The translations under genes were made by a program, and so were the position numbers. Shown piece after piece: positions 44,403 through 53,553 of a DNA stretch of 64,000 bases (position 1 is the stretch's first letter; each line of letters starts with the position of its first letter). Source of the DNA: Flavobacterium lacustre (GTDB taxonomy: Bacteria > Bacteroidota > Bacteroidia > Flavobacteriales > Flavobacteriaceae); contig NZ_CP114882.2 in assembly GCF_027474525.2 (NCBI RefSeq), positions 1,736,001 to 1,800,000 on the forward strand, written 5' to 3'. The notes under the pieces were generated by a model. It ran no database searches. It was not told where the DNA came from and saw only the letters and a program-made list of their open reading frames with translations.

Positions 44403-45263
44403 ATGAGAAGAAAACCTGTTCCAAGAAAACCAGTACCATTCCGTAAATCCAAAAAGAAATCCTCTTTTTTTTCGGGAAAAGTAGGGTGTTATTCAGGAAT
44501 TCTTTTTCTTGTTGTATTTGTTCTTGGTACCGCCTATCATTATCGGGAGGGACTGGCTTATTATTTGGGTTTTAAGTCTGATAAAGTATTGCAATCGGCT
44601 ACTTCCAAGCATTTGTCGGATGTTCGTAATTTTCAGGTTTTAGAAAAACACGAAGGCAAGTCCATTGGTTTGGATGTTTCTGAGTATCAGGAAAAAATCA
44701 GTTGGTCTTATGTCGATACTTTGGAACAAAAATACCGACTGGATTTTGTTTTCATCCGGGCGACCGTGGGGAAAGACAGGGTGGATCGTCAGTTTAAACG
44801 GAATTGGCTTGGCGCCAAAGAAAATAAAATGATTCGTGGCGCTTATCATTATTACCGTCCCAATGAAAATTCTATCGAGCAAGCGGAATTGTTTATCAAA
44901 ACGGTGACGCTCCGAAAAGGGGATTTGCCTCCGGTTTTAGATATTGAAAAACTTCCTAAAAATCAATCGATAGACAGTTTGAAAGTTGGCTTGAAGCGCT
45001 GGCTTCATAAAGTAGAATCCCATTATAAAGTGAAGCCTATTATTTATACCGGCGAGAAATATTATGATGATTTTTTGAAAGAAGAATTCAGCGCGTATTT
45101 GTTTTGGATCGCCAATTATAATTTTTACCGAGAATCTATAGAAGAGGATTGGCTGTTTTGGCAATTTACGGAGAAAGCTACTGTGCCGGGTATTAAAACT
45201 TCGGTGGATATTAATATTTACAACGGCGATTTAGAGCAGTTGGGGTTTATTACGGTGGAGTAG
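44403..45263 (+). CDS. Glycoside hydrolase family 25 (lysozyme-type), membrane-anchored
   Basis: A 286-residue protein with a very basic N-terminus (residues 1-26), a single membrane helix (about 29-45) and a GH25 domain. GLDVSEYQ carries the conserved first aspartate, PPVLDIEKL the catalytic Asp/Glu pair, and AYHYYRP and WQFTEKATVPGI are family motifs. It would cleave peptidoglycan from the periplasmic face. Its TAG stop merges into a GGGTNTT heptamer array. Confidence 0.88.
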   Translation: MRRKPVPRKPVPFRKSKKKSSFFSGKVGCYSGILFLVVFVLGTAYHYREGLAYYLGFKSDKVLQSATSKHLSDVRNFQVLEKHEGKSIGLDVSEYQEKISWSYVDTLEQKYRLDFVFIRATVGKDRVDRQFKRNWLGAKENKMIRGAYHYYRPNENSIEQAELFIKTVTLRKGDLPPVLDIEKLPKNQSIDSLKVGLKRWLHKVESHYKVKPIIYTGEKYYDDFLKEEFSAYLFWIANYNFYRESIEEDWLFWQFTEKATVPGIKTSVDINIYNGDLEQLGFITVE

Positions 45264-45353
45264 GGTTTTTTTGGGTGTTGGGTATTGGGTTTTAGGTGTT
45301 GGGTCTTTGGTGTTTGGTGTTGGGTTTTAGATGTTGGGTCTTTGGGTGTTTTG
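45262..45353 (+). repeat. G-rich heptamer array (GGGTNTT), site 2
   Basis: This array starts in the TAG stop of the GH25 gene (TAGGG) and continues GGGTGTT, GGGTATT, GGGTTTT, AGGTGTT, GGGTCTT, TGGTGTT, TGGTGTT, GGGTTTT, AGATGTT, GGGTCTT to about 45350. It fills the whole convergent gap to the next reverse-strand stop. Confidence 0.9.
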
Positions 45354-45357
45354 CGAA

Positions 45358-45594
45358 TTATTTTTTTGTTTCGATTATGAATACAATGAATAAAAAGAAC
45401 GCCAAGAAAATTATAAAAAACAGTACTGAATTTCGGTTGGCGAAGTTGACGGTAAAGCCCATCCAAGCGATTCTTTTTGGAGGAAAAATTCGTTTGTCAT
45501 CTTTGTTATAATAGAACATTCCCCATTTCCAGTTGTTTGGATCTTTATGCCATTTGTTCAGAGTTTCCTGACTGGGTTCTTCTTGATTTCCCAT
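45358..45594 (-). CDS. DUF5808-like small membrane protein
   Basis: A 78-residue protein. DPNNWKWGMFYYNKDDKRIF followed by PPKRIAWMGFTVNFANRNS matches the short DUF5808 motif, and a single C-terminal helix (about 57-74) anchors it. The function is unknown. It is the last gene of the reverse operon after lptB, separated by 40 bases. The real gene ends just before heptamer array 2. Confidence 0.8.
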   Translation of the reverse strand: MGNQEEPSQETLNKWHKDPNNWKWGMFYYNKDDKRIFPPKRIAWMGFTVNFANRNSVLFFIIFLAFFLFIVFIIETKK

Positions 45595-45634
45595 TTTTTA
45601 TGGATTTTGTTTCAACGGACTGTTGATTGTTTTA

Positions 45635-46375
45635 CTAAAACTCTAATTTTTTCTTTCTTAATTCGAAGTTTTGTCCAAGGTACACGCGGCGTACCATTTC
45701 GTCTTCTACTAATTCTTCCGGAATTCCGGCTTTCAAGATTCCACCTTCAAACATCAGGTAGGTTTTGTCAGTGATGGCTAAGGTTTCCTGTACGTTGTGG
45801 TCGGTAATCAGGATTCCGATATTTTTATTTTTTAACTGAGCTACAATACGTTGGATATCCTCTACAGCAACCGGATCGACCCCTGCGAATGGTTCGTCGA
45901 GTAGTATGAATTTTGGATCCGTCGCAAGACAACGCGCAATTTCGGTACGGCGGCGTTCTCCACCCGAAAGTAAATCCCCTCTGTTGGTGCGAATGTGTTG
46001 TAAACCAAACTCCTCAATCAAACTTTCCATTTTGGCTTCTTGTTCCGCTTTGGTGTGTTTGGTCAATTGTAAAACACTCAGGATATTGTCTTCAATGCTT
46101 AATTTTCTGAACACCGAAGCTTCTTGTGCCAAATAGCCAATTCCTTGTTGGGCTCTTTTGTACATCGGGTAATCGGTAATGTCTAAATTATCAAGGTAAA
46201 TGTTTCCTGAATTGGGTTTTACCAATCCAACAATCATATAAAAAGAAGTCGTTTTACCAGCTCCATTTGGACCCAGCAGCCCCACAATTTCACCTTGATT
46301 TACTTCTACCGAAATGCCTTTCACGACACTACGACCTTTATAGGTTTTTATAAGATTTTCGGCTCTTAATTTCAT
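45635..46375 (-). CDS. lptB: LPS export ABC transporter ATPase LptB
   Basis: A 246-residue ATPase: Walker [10 protein letters not shown] (35-43), signature LSGGERRR (136-143), Walker B FILLDEP (156-162) and [11 protein letters not shown] are characteristic of LptB, which drives LPS transfer from the inner membrane via LptFG. Q-loop [13 protein letters not shown] also fits. Its location with kdsD (Kdo precursor) links it to lipopolysaccharide assembly. A 97-base gap separates it from the upstream carboxymuconolactone gene. Confidence 0.95.
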   Translation of the reverse strand: MKLRAENLIKTYKGRSVVKGISVEVNQGEIVGLLGPNGAGKTTSFYMIVGLVKPNSGNIYLDNLDITDYPMYKRAQQGIGYLAQEASVFRKLSIEDNILSVLQLTKHTKAEQEAKMESLIEEFGLQHIRTNRGDLLSGGERRRTEIARCLATDPKFILLDEPFAGVDPVAVEDIQRIVAQLKNKNIGILITDHNVQETLAITDKTYLMFEGGILKAGIPEELVEDEMVRRVYLGQNFELRKKKLEF

Positions 46376-46472
46376 TTTTTAGTTTATCGTTTGATTGTTT
46401 AACGGAGTAATGTTGATTCGTTTGGCCGTCAAATAAACGAATAAACAAATCAATACCTTGTCCTGTTAACAA

Positions 46473-46820
46473 TTATTTAGTTTCTTCTAAAGCTTCCCAG
46501 AATTCATACGCTCTACGCAAATGCGGAATTACAATGGTTCCGCCAACGAGTGTGGCAATTCCCATGGCTTCCATCATTTCCTCTTTGGTCACTCCTTCTT
46601 TGTAGCTGGTTTCCAAATGGTATTTTACACAATCGTCACAACGTAAAACGGTTGAAGCCACTAGGCCTAACAATTCTTTTGTTTTTACGTCTAAAGCTCC
46701 AGCAGCGTAGGCATTGGTATCTAAATTGAAAATTCGTTTGACAATTTTATTGTTGTCTGCCAATAATTTTTCGTTCATTTTAGAACGGTACTCGTTGAAT
46801 TCCTGAATGCTATTGTCCAT
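46473..46820 (-). CDS. Carboxymuconolactone decarboxylase family protein (AhpD-like)
   Basis: A 115-residue protein. TKELLGLVASTVLRCDDCVK (about 46-65) includes a CxxC pair and the downstream YHLETSYKEGVTKEEMMEAM matches the AhpD/CMD fold, which often acts in thiol-based antioxidant reduction. The substrate is unknown. Its start overlaps the tatC stop by 11 bases, so both are probably co-translated. Confidence 0.88.
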   Translation of the reverse strand: MDNSIQEFNEYRSKMNEKLLADNNKIVKRIFNLDTNAYAAGALDVKTKELLGLVASTVLRCDDCVKYHLETSYKEGVTKEEMMEAMGIATLVGGTIVIPHLRRAYEFWEALEETK

Positions 46821-47628
46821 TTACTTTCTTTTGATTTCTTACTACAAGTACCGAAATAAAGATACTCGCTTCGTAGATTACTAACATCGGTAAGGCCACA
46901 ATTATCTGACTTACTACATCCGGAGGTGTCACAATAGCGGCTACCACAAGGATTATAATTACTGCATATTTCCAATATTTTCTCAAAAAGACAGGAGTTA
47001 CTAAGCCCAGTTTCGTTAAGAAATAAATGATAATGGGCAATTCAAAAAACAATCCGCAGGCAATAACGCTCGTTTTTACCATACCAATATAGGAATCGAT
47101 GCTAAACTGATTTTTTACTACATCACTGACTTTGAACGTGGCAAAAAAGTTTACCGACATTGGGACGATTACAAAATAACCGAACAAAACGCCCAAAAAG
47201 AACAATAATGAGGATACAAAAATAAAGAGTTTGGCATGTTTTTTTTCTTTCTCATACAAAGCAGGACTGATGAATTTCCATATTTCCCAAAGGATTATTG
47301 GGAATCCTAATATAAAACCGGCGGTGATACACGTCCAAACTAAGATGTTTACCTGTCCTTCCATATCCGTATTCTGGATGATAAAAGGCATTTCGGTGAC
47401 GCAAATACTGTCGGCAAATCCTAATTGATGTGATAAATCACAAAAAAATCGGTAGGTGATGAAATCGGGACTTGTTGGTCCGAAAATAATGACATCAAAA
47501 ATATAATCACTCACAAAGAAAGTAATCGTAGCCATTATTAAAATAGCAATTGTACTGCGCACTAACAGCCATCTCAATTCCTCCAGATGGTCCAGAAAGG
47601 ACATTTCGTTTAGGTTCTTCTTACTCAT
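46810..47628 (-). CDS. tatC: Sec-independent protein translocase TatC
   Basis: A 272-residue polytopic protein with six membrane helices. MSFLDHLEELRWLLVRS is the conserved TatC N-terminus, and FKVSDVVKNQFSIDSYIGMV and ELPIIIYFLTKLGLV are family segments. TatC recognises twin-arginine signal peptides and inserts folded proteins across the inner membrane. Its start overlaps the kdsD stop (TAATG). No tatA gene is seen in this window. Confidence 0.95.
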   Translation of the reverse strand: MSKKNLNEMSFLDHLEELRWLLVRSTIAILIMATITFFVSDYIFDVIIFGPTSPDFITYRFFCDLSHQLGFADSICVTEMPFIIQNTDMEGQVNILVWTCITAGFILGFPIILWEIWKFISPALYEKEKKHAKLFIFVSSLLFFLGVLFGYFVIVPMSVNFFATFKVSDVVKNQFSIDSYIGMVKTSVIACGLFFELPIIIYFLTKLGLVTPVFLRKYWKYAVIIILVVAAIVTPPDVVSQIIVALPMLVIYEASIFISVLVVRNQKKVNGQ

Positions 47629-48593
47629 TATACGATTCCTTCTTTTAGAATGTCATGTATATGCAGTACGCCTTTGTATTCCATGTCGTCTACAACCACT
47701 AATTGGGTGATGGAGAAATCTTCCATACTATTAAATGCATCTACTACCATTGCGGCAGAGGAAGTCATTTTTGGATTCTTAGTCATAATATCTTTAGCGG
47801 TTAAATCAGCAAAAGTGTCTCTTTCGTTCAGCATTCTTCTGATGTCGCCATCGGTAATAATTCCGATGACTTTATTGTCTTCCACAACAGCAGTAACGCC
47901 TAATCGTTTTTCCGAAATTTCGAAAATTACCTGTTTGATGGAAGCTTCCGGAGCGACCATCGGTTTCAATGAATTCTCTAACATGTCTTTGACACGGAGT
48001 AGTAGTTTTTTGCCCAAAGCGCCACCGGGATGATAGATGGCAAAATCTTCGGCTTTGAAATCCCGCATTTCCATCAGGCAAACGGCAATTGCATCGCCCA
48101 TTACTAATTGAGCTGTTGTGCTGTTTGTTGGTGCTAAGTTAATTGGGCAGGCTTCGGCTTCTACAGTAGTGTTCAAAACAAAATCGGATCCTTTGGCCAG
48201 AAACGAACTTGTATTGCCTGTTATTGCAATCAGCGTATTGCCAAACCGTTTTAATAAGGGGACCAAAACTTTGATTTCGGGGCTGTTGCCGCTTTTTGAA
48301 ATGCATATAATCACATCGTCATTTTGAATCATTCCTAAATCGCCATGTATGGCTTCGGCAGCATGAAGAAAAAGCGATGGTGTTCCGGTAGAATTAAAAG
48401 TAGCTACCATTTTTTGAGCAATAATGGCGCTTTTTCCTATTCCGGTAACGACCAATCTGCCTTTTGAATTGTAAATACACTGTGTGGCATTGCTGAAATT
48501 TTCGTCTACAAAATCAGCTAGTTTTGCAATGGCTTTACTTTCCGATAAAATTGTTTTTTTGGCACTAGCCAATATATTTTCTTTAGTTATCAA
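47628..48593 (-). CDS. kdsD: KpsF/GutQ-type arabinose-5-phosphate isomerase
   Basis: A 321-residue protein: a SIS domain (GIGKSAIIAQKMVATFNSTG, ICISKSGNSPEI) followed by a CBS pair (GVTAVVEDNKVIGIITDGDI and SITQLVVVDDMEYKGV). It isomerises ribulose-5-phosphate to arabinose-5-phosphate for Kdo synthesis. I place the start at TTG 48593 (reading ITKENILASAKK); no ATG lies between there and the conserved SIS motif, and longer reading frames would run into the divergent recQ gene. It is the first gene of a reverse operon with tatC and lptB. Confidence 0.88.
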   Translation of the reverse strand: MITKENILASAKKTILSESKAIAKLADFVDENFSNATQCIYNSKGRLVVTGIGKSAIIAQKMVATFNSTGTPSLFLHAAEAIHGDLGMIQNDDVIICISKSGNSPEIKVLVPLLKRFGNTLIAITGNTSSFLAKGSDFVLNTTVEAEACPINLAPTNSTTAQLVMGDAIAVCLMEMRDFKAEDFAIYHPGGALGKKLLLRVKDMLENSLKPMVAPEASIKQVIFEISEKRLGVTAVVEDNKVIGIITDGDIRRMLNERDTFADLTAKDIMTKNPKMTSSAAMVVDAFNSMEDFSITQLVVVDDMEYKGVLHIHDILKEGIV

Positions 48594-48609
48594 AACAGAA
48601 TGGTTAAAA

Positions 48610-48640
48610 TTTGTATGTGTAAAAGAAAGTTGTATCTTTA
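48610..48640 (+). promoter_or_regulatory. Probable promoter of recQ
   Basis: TTTG (48610-48613), a 19-base spacer and TATCTTTA (48633-48640) fit the Bacteroidota TTTG-N19-TAnnTTTG pattern with one mismatch. It lies 38 bases before the recQ start. Confidence 0.45.
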
Positions 48641-48678
48641 TGTAATGCAAATTTATACAAAATACCACATAATATAGA

Positions 48679-50874
48679 ATGAATTCAAACGAAATTGACA
48701 TACACAAAGAATTAAAGAAGTATTTTGGCTTCAGCCAATTTAAAGGGTTACAGGAACAAGTCATAAAAAGTATCCTTAATAAACAAAATACATTTGTGAT
48801 TATGCCAACAGGTGGCGGGAAGTCACTCTGTTACCAATTGCCGGCTTTGGTTCAACCCGGAACTGCGATTGTAGTATCTCCCTTGATCGCCTTGATGAAA
48901 AATCAGGTGGATGCCATTCGAAGCTTATCTTCAGAAAATGGTATTGCGCACGTATTGAATTCTTCATTAACTAAAACAGAAATTGCCCAGGTTAAGAAGG
49001 ATATCACTTCCGGATTGACTAAATTATTATATGTAGCGCCGGAATCTTTAAATAAAGAGGAGTATGTAACTTTTCTTAAAACGGTGACTATTTCTTTTGT
49101 TGCCATTGATGAAGCCCACTGTATCTCAGAATGGGGGCATGATTTCAGACCGGAATACCGAAATTTAAGACATATCATTAAGCAATTGGGAGATGTTCCC
49201 ATTATAGGATTGACGGCTACAGCCACTCCAAAAGTTCAGGAAGATATCCTGAAAAATTTGGACATGTCGGATGCGACTACTTTCAAAGCCTCTTTCAACA
49301 GACCTAATTTATATTACGAAGTGCGTACAAAAACGAAGAATATCGAATCTGATATTATTCGTTTTATCAAACAGCACAAAGGGAAATCCGGAATTATTTA
49401 TTGTTTAAGCCGTAAAAAAGTAGAGGCTATTGCCGAAGTTTTACAAGTAAACGGTATTAGTGCGGTTCCGTATCATGCGGGACTGGATGCTAAAACACGT
49501 GCCAAACATCAGGATATGTTTCTGATGGAAGATGTAGATGTGGTGGTGGCTACTATTGCTTTTGGAATGGGAATTGACAAACCCGATGTGCGTTTTGTTA
49601 TTCATCATGATATTCCAAAGTCCTTAGAGAGTTATTATCAAGAAACCGGTCGTGCCGGAAGAGATGGTGGTGAAGGGCATTGTTTGGCCTATTATTCGTA
49701 TAAAGATGTTGAAAAACTAGAAAAATTCCTGTCGGGAAAACCCGTAGCAGAGCAAGAAATTGGTTTTGCATTGTTGCAGGAAGTAGTAGCTTATGCCGAA
49801 ACTTCAATGTCCAGAAGAAAGTTTCTGTTGCATTATTTCGGAGAAGAATTCGACAGCGAAACCGGAGAAGGCGCCGATATGGACGATAATGTCCGCAATC
49901 CAAAAACGAAAATAGAGGCAAAAGATCAAGTTGTTAAACTGTTAGAGATTGTTCGGGATACCAAACATTTGTACAAATCAAAAGAAATTGTATTTACCTT
50001 GATAGGACGTGTCAATGCCGTAATAAAAGCGCATCGAACCGACTCTCAATCATTCTTTGGTTCCGGAGCGGATCATGATGAAAAGTATTGGATGGCCTTG
50101 CTTCGACAAGTATTGGTAGCCGGATTTTTGACTAAAGATATAGAAACCTATGGTATCGTAAAAGTCACTAAAAAAGGGTTGGATTTCATTCAAAACCCAT
50201 TTTCTTTTATGATGTCAGAAGATCATGAATACAACGAATCTGAAGATGAAGCTATTGTTACCGCCTCAAAATCTACCGGTACTGCCGATGAAGTTTTGAT
50301 GAGTATGTTGCGCGACTTGCGTAAAAAAGAAGCTAAGAAACTCGGAGTTCCGCCGTTTGTTGTTTTTCAAGATCCATCGTTGGAGGACATGGCTTTAAAA
50401 TATCCTATTTCTCAAGAGGAATTGATTAATATTCATGGTGTCGGAGAAGGAAAAGCCAAGAAATACGGTGCTGCATTCGTGGCCTTAATCAGCCGTTATG
50501 TAACCGATAATGATATTATCCGCCCGGATGATTTGGTGGTGAAATCTACCGGAGTTAATTCGGCCAATAAATTATACATCATTCAAAATATCGACCGAAA
50601 ATTATCTCTTGATGATATTGCTTCCGCCAAAGGGATGAAAATGGATGATCTGATTAAAGAAATGGAACAAATTGTTTATTCCGGAACGAAGTTAAACATC
50701 AAATATTGGGTTGATGAATTGTTGGATGACGATCAGCAAGAAGAGATTCATGATTATTTTATGGAATCCGAATCGGATAAAATAGAAGATGCTTTAAAAG
50801 AATTTGATGGCGAATATGATATTGATGAATTGCGTTTAATGCGTATAAAATTTATTAGTGAGGTAGCTAATTAG
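48679..50874 (+). CDS. recQ: ATP-dependent DNA helicase RecQ
   Basis: A 731-residue 3'-5' helicase acting in recombination and repair. MPTGGGKSLCYQLPAL (42-57) is motif I, IDEAHCISEWGHDFRPEY motif II with the RecQ aromatic loop, and QETGRAGRDGG motif VI. A zinc/RQC region is diverged after residue 380. An HRDC-like helical region follows (ISQEELINIHGVGEGKAKKY), as does a long C-terminal extension with acidic stretches, as in Bacteroidota RecQ. It diverges from kdsD. Its TAG stop leads directly into heptamer array 3. Confidence 0.95.
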   Translation: MNSNEIDIHKELKKYFGFSQFKGLQEQVIKSILNKQNTFVIMPTGGGKSLCYQLPALVQPGTAIVVSPLIALMKNQVDAIRSLSSENGIAHVLNSSLTKTEIAQVKKDITSGLTKLLYVAPESLNKEEYVTFLKTVTISFVAIDEAHCISEWGHDFRPEYRNLRHIIKQLGDVPIIGLTATATPKVQEDILKNLDMSDATTFKASFNRPNLYYEVRTKTKNIESDIIRFIKQHKGKSGIIYCLSRKKVEAIAEVLQVNGISAVPYHAGLDAKTRAKHQDMFLMEDVDVVVATIAFGMGIDKPDVRFVIHHDIPKSLESYYQETGRAGRDGGEGHCLAYYSYKDVEKLEKFLSGKPVAEQEIGFALLQEVVAYAETSMSRRKFLLHYFGEEFDSETGEGADMDDNVRNPKTKIEAKDQVVKLLEIVRDTKHLYKSKEIVFTLIGRVNAVIKAHRTDSQSFFGSGADHDEKYWMALLRQVLVAGFLTKDIETYGIVKVTKKGLDFIQNPFSFMMSEDHEYNESEDEAIVTASKSTGTADEVLMSMLRDLRKKEAKKLGVPPFVVFQDPSLEDMALKYPISQEELINIHGVGEGKAKKYGAAFVALISRYVTDNDIIRPDDLVVKSTGVNSANKLYIIQNIDRKLSLDDIASAKGMKMDDLIKEMEQIVYSGTKLNIKYWVDELLDDDQQEEIHDYFMESESDKIEDALKEFDGEYDIDELRLMRIKFISEVAN

Positions 50875-50972
50875 GGTTTTTGGGTGTTAGGTATTGGGTA
50901 TTGGGTGTTGGGTGTTGGGGATTGGGTTTTAGGTATTGGATGTTGGGTTTTTGGGATTGGGTTTAGTATTTA
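50873..50972 (+). repeat. G-rich heptamer array (GGGTNTT), site 3
   Basis: From the recQ stop (TAGGGTTTTT) the strand reads GGGTGTT, AGGTATT, GGGTATT, GGGTGTT, GGGTGTT, GGGGATT, GGGTTTT, AGGTATT, GGATGTT, GGGTTTT, TGGGATT, GGGTTTA. It occupies most of the convergent gap to the reverse gene ending at 51018. Confidence 0.9.
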
Positions 50973-51017
50973 GAGATTTTGCTATCTGTTGTCTAAAACC
51001 TGTAATTTTCATTCTTT

Positions 51018-51254
51018 TTACTGAAAAAGCTCTCCCCGATGCGGTTTCAAAGCATCTCTTACCTGAATCATATTTTCATCGGTGACTACCATAAACGCAA
51101 TAGCCTGCATTTCACTTTGAATTTCAAAACCGGTGATGTTTAATGGCAGTTTTTCAATAGCGATGTATTCTTTTAAATGAATTTCGTGGTGCTCCGCTGT
51201 TTTTGCGGAAGCCGGTCCACGAAAATCCCAAATCAGTTTTATTTTTCTCGACAT
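51018..51254 (-). CDS. Conserved hypothetical protein (78 aa)
   Basis: A 78-residue protein, not assigned to a named family. KIKLIWDFRGPASAKTAEHH, a short hydrophobic LPLNITGFEI strand and MQAIAFMVVTDENMIQVRDA give an alpha/beta ferredoxin-like pattern. No signal peptide or metal motif is evident. It lies between recQ and the FAD protein, divergent from the latter, and its codon use matches its neighbours, so I think it is a real gene. Confidence 0.65.
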   Translation of the reverse strand: MSRKIKLIWDFRGPASAKTAEHHEIHLKEYIAIEKLPLNITGFEIQSEMQAIAFMVVTDENMIQVRDALKPHRGELFQ

Positions 51255-51445
51255 TTTGAAGCGGTTAATGGTTTACTTGTTTTTAAGCCTCAAAGTTACA
51301 AAGTCTAATTTGAAATTCAGCTGATTTGGAAATTTGAAAATGGATTTCATATTAAAACCTTAATTCCACTACAAAATACTATTTTTGTACTTTGTTTTGT
51401 TTTTCGAAAAATCGATCAGTCAAATCAACGCATAAAAAATAAATA

Positions 51446-53008
51446 ATGCCTCAAGAACTCCTTTTACAAGTCACTCCCGAAATTGCTGCCAACGAACTGT
51501 TGCTCAAAACGTATTTATCGAAACAAATTAAAGTTTCGGAACGTGATATACAACATGTTTCTATTTTGAAGCGCTCTATTGATGCGCGTCAGAAAGCCAT
51601 CAAAATAAATTTGAAAGTGGTGATTTATCTCGAAGGCGAGTCTATTTTGGAGCATCCGATTCAACTTCCGGATTATAAAAATGTGTCTTCCGCTCCTGAA
51701 GTGATTGTTGTTGGTGCTGGTCCTGCGGGACTTTTTGCGGCTTTGCAACTCATAGAACTGGGTTTGAAACCGATTGTTTTAGAGCGTGGAAAAGATGTTC
51801 GCGGCAGAAGAAGGGATTTGAAAGCCATTAATGTCGATCATGTGGTTGATGAAGATTCTAATTATTGTTTTGGCGAAGGTGGGGCAGGAACCTATTCCGA
51901 CGGAAAATTATACACGCGTTCCAAAAAAAGAGGTGATGTTACCCGGATTTTAGAGTTATTGGTCGCTTTTGGTGCTTCTCCGGATATTTTGGTTGATGCG
52001 CATCCGCATATTGGGACCAATAAATTGCCTCAGATTATTCAAGACATTCGGGAGAAAATTATCGAATGTGGCGGACAGGTTTTGTTTGAAACCCGTTTGA
52101 CCGATATTTTGATTAAAAGCAATGAAGTGCAGGGCGTTGTTACCCAAAAAGGGGATACGATTCTAGCTAAAAAACTCATTTTGGCCACCGGACATTCTGC
52201 CCGTGATATTTTTGAATTATTAGACCGGAAAAAAGTTTTTATCGAAGCTAAGCCTTTTGCCTTGGGCGTAAGAGCCGAACATCCGCAGTCCTTAATAGAC
52301 CGTATTCAATACAGTTGTGATTATCGCGGAGAGCATCTGCCACCTGCACCTTATTCGATTGTGAAACAAGTAGGCGGAAGGGGAATGTATTCGTTTTGTA
52401 TGTGTCCCGGTGGTGTGATTGCGCCTTGTGCGACCAGTCCCGGTGAGGTTGTGACCAATGGCTGGTCTCCTTCTAAACGCGATCAGGCTACGGCTAATTC
52501 TGGAATTGTAATCGAATTGAAACTGGAAGATTTTAAACCTTTTGCTAAGTTTGGTGCTTTGGCCGGAATGGAATTTCAAAAGAGCATTGAACAAAAAGCG
52601 TGGCATTTGGCAGGGGAGACCCAAAAAGTGCCTGCGCAGCGCATGGTTGATTTTACCCAAAATAAAGTCTCTGCCGCTATTCCGAAAACGTCTTATGTTC
52701 CCGGAACCACTTCGGTAGAAATGGGGCAGGTTTTTCCTGGATTTTTATCTCAAATTTTGCGCGAAGGGTTCACTGAATTTGGAAAATCGATGCGTGGATA
52801 TCTGACTAATGAAGCTATTTTGCATGCGCCAGAAAGCCGAACTTCTTCACCAGTGCGCATCCCGCGTAATGCTGAAACCTTAGAGCATCTGCAAATCAAA
52901 GGTTTATATCCTTGCGGTGAAGGGGCAGGTTATGCCGGCGGGATTATTTCGGCTGCGATTGACGGAGAGCAATGTGCGTTGAAAAGTGGTGCCATTTTGA
53001 AGGTATAA
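51446..53008 (+). CDS. FAD-dependent oxidoreductase (COG2509-like)
   Basis: A 520-residue flavoprotein. An N-terminal extension of about 88 residues precedes the FAD dinucleotide fold VIVVGAGPAGLFAALQLIEL (about 90-109), then VLERGKDVRGR. NYCFGEGGAGTYSDGKLYTR is a signature of this uncharacterised bacterial dehydrogenase-like group, and SFCMCPGGVI and YPCGEGAGYAGGI close the second FAD region. The substrate is unknown. Confidence 0.87.
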   Translation: MPQELLLQVTPEIAANELLLKTYLSKQIKVSERDIQHVSILKRSIDARQKAIKINLKVVIYLEGESILEHPIQLPDYKNVSSAPEVIVVGAGPAGLFAALQLIELGLKPIVLERGKDVRGRRRDLKAINVDHVVDEDSNYCFGEGGAGTYSDGKLYTRSKKRGDVTRILELLVAFGASPDILVDAHPHIGTNKLPQIIQDIREKIIECGGQVLFETRLTDILIKSNEVQGVVTQKGDTILAKKLILATGHSARDIFELLDRKKVFIEAKPFALGVRAEHPQSLIDRIQYSCDYRGEHLPPAPYSIVKQVGGRGMYSFCMCPGGVIAPCATSPGEVVTNGWSPSKRDQATANSGIVIELKLEDFKPFAKFGALAGMEFQKSIEQKAWHLAGETQKVPAQRMVDFTQNKVSAAIPKTSYVPGTTSVEMGQVFPGFLSQILREGFTEFGKSMRGYLTNEAILHAPESRTSSPVRIPRNAETLEHLQIKGLYPCGEGAGYAGGIISAAIDGEQCALKSGAILKV

Positions 53009-53035
53009 TTTAATTCGGGCCGAGTGGTTTTATTT

Positions 53036-53521
53036 TTAATGGTCGTAACTTACCACTCTTGAGATTTTCCATTGATTGTCTTTTTTCTTCCAAATCATCA
53101 GGAATTTAAAAGTACCTATTTCTTCTTTGCCATTTTCCATGTGTCTGAACTCGTGAACTCCAATTTGAATGGCTCCATAGTCTTTAACAGGATGGACTTC
53201 CAAACTTCCGGGAACTAATTTTCGGGTTAGTTTATTTTCATTTTGAAACCTATTCTCAAAATTAGTAAATACGGTTTCATAGGAAAGTAAACCTCCGTTG
53301 TCTTGAAACCATTCTAAATCTTCTGTAAATAACGATTTGAATTTTGCGAATTCTTTTCGGTTGAAAGCATCAAATACAATCTGATCCATTTGTTCTATTT
53401 CATGATAGAGCGCTGCGGATGTTGGTGCTACTTTTTTTTCTTGCGCATGTATCGGGTTTGCAAAAGTCAATATTAGAATTATCAGCGCCAAGCGGATCCA
53501 TAGATACTGTTTTCTTTTCAT
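53036..53521 (-). CDS. Exported DUF4440/NTF2-like protein
   Basis: A 161-residue protein with a signal peptide (MKRKQYLWIRLALIILILTF, cleavage after IHAQ or near) and a small alpha+beta NTF2-like domain: DQIVFDAFNRKEFAKFKSLF, EDLEWFQDNGG and KFLMIWKKKDNQWKISRVV. Such domains bind small ligands; no function is known here. It shares direction with the GH130-like gene upstream, 32 bases away, suggesting an operon. Confidence 0.82.
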   Translation of the reverse strand: MKRKQYLWIRLALIILILTFANPIHAQEKKVAPTSAALYHEIEQMDQIVFDAFNRKEFAKFKSLFTEDLEWFQDNGGLLSYETVFTNFENRFQNENKLTRKLVPGSLEVHPVKDYGAIQIGVHEFRHMENGKEEIGTFKFLMIWKKKDNQWKISRVVSYDH

Positions 53522-53553
53522 GAGAATTGGTTTTTACTTGTAATCTGCTACTG

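Noticed and set aside
45218-45466. Reverse-strand open frame rich in PKTQHLKPNTQHP-like text
   Set aside because: It is a translation of the C-rich strand of heptamer array 2, with no other coding features, and it overlaps the GH25 end and the DUF5808 gene.
48594-48764. Longer N-terminus for the kdsD gene
   Set aside because: It would overlap the divergent recQ gene, and the extra residues do not resemble the SIS-domain family.
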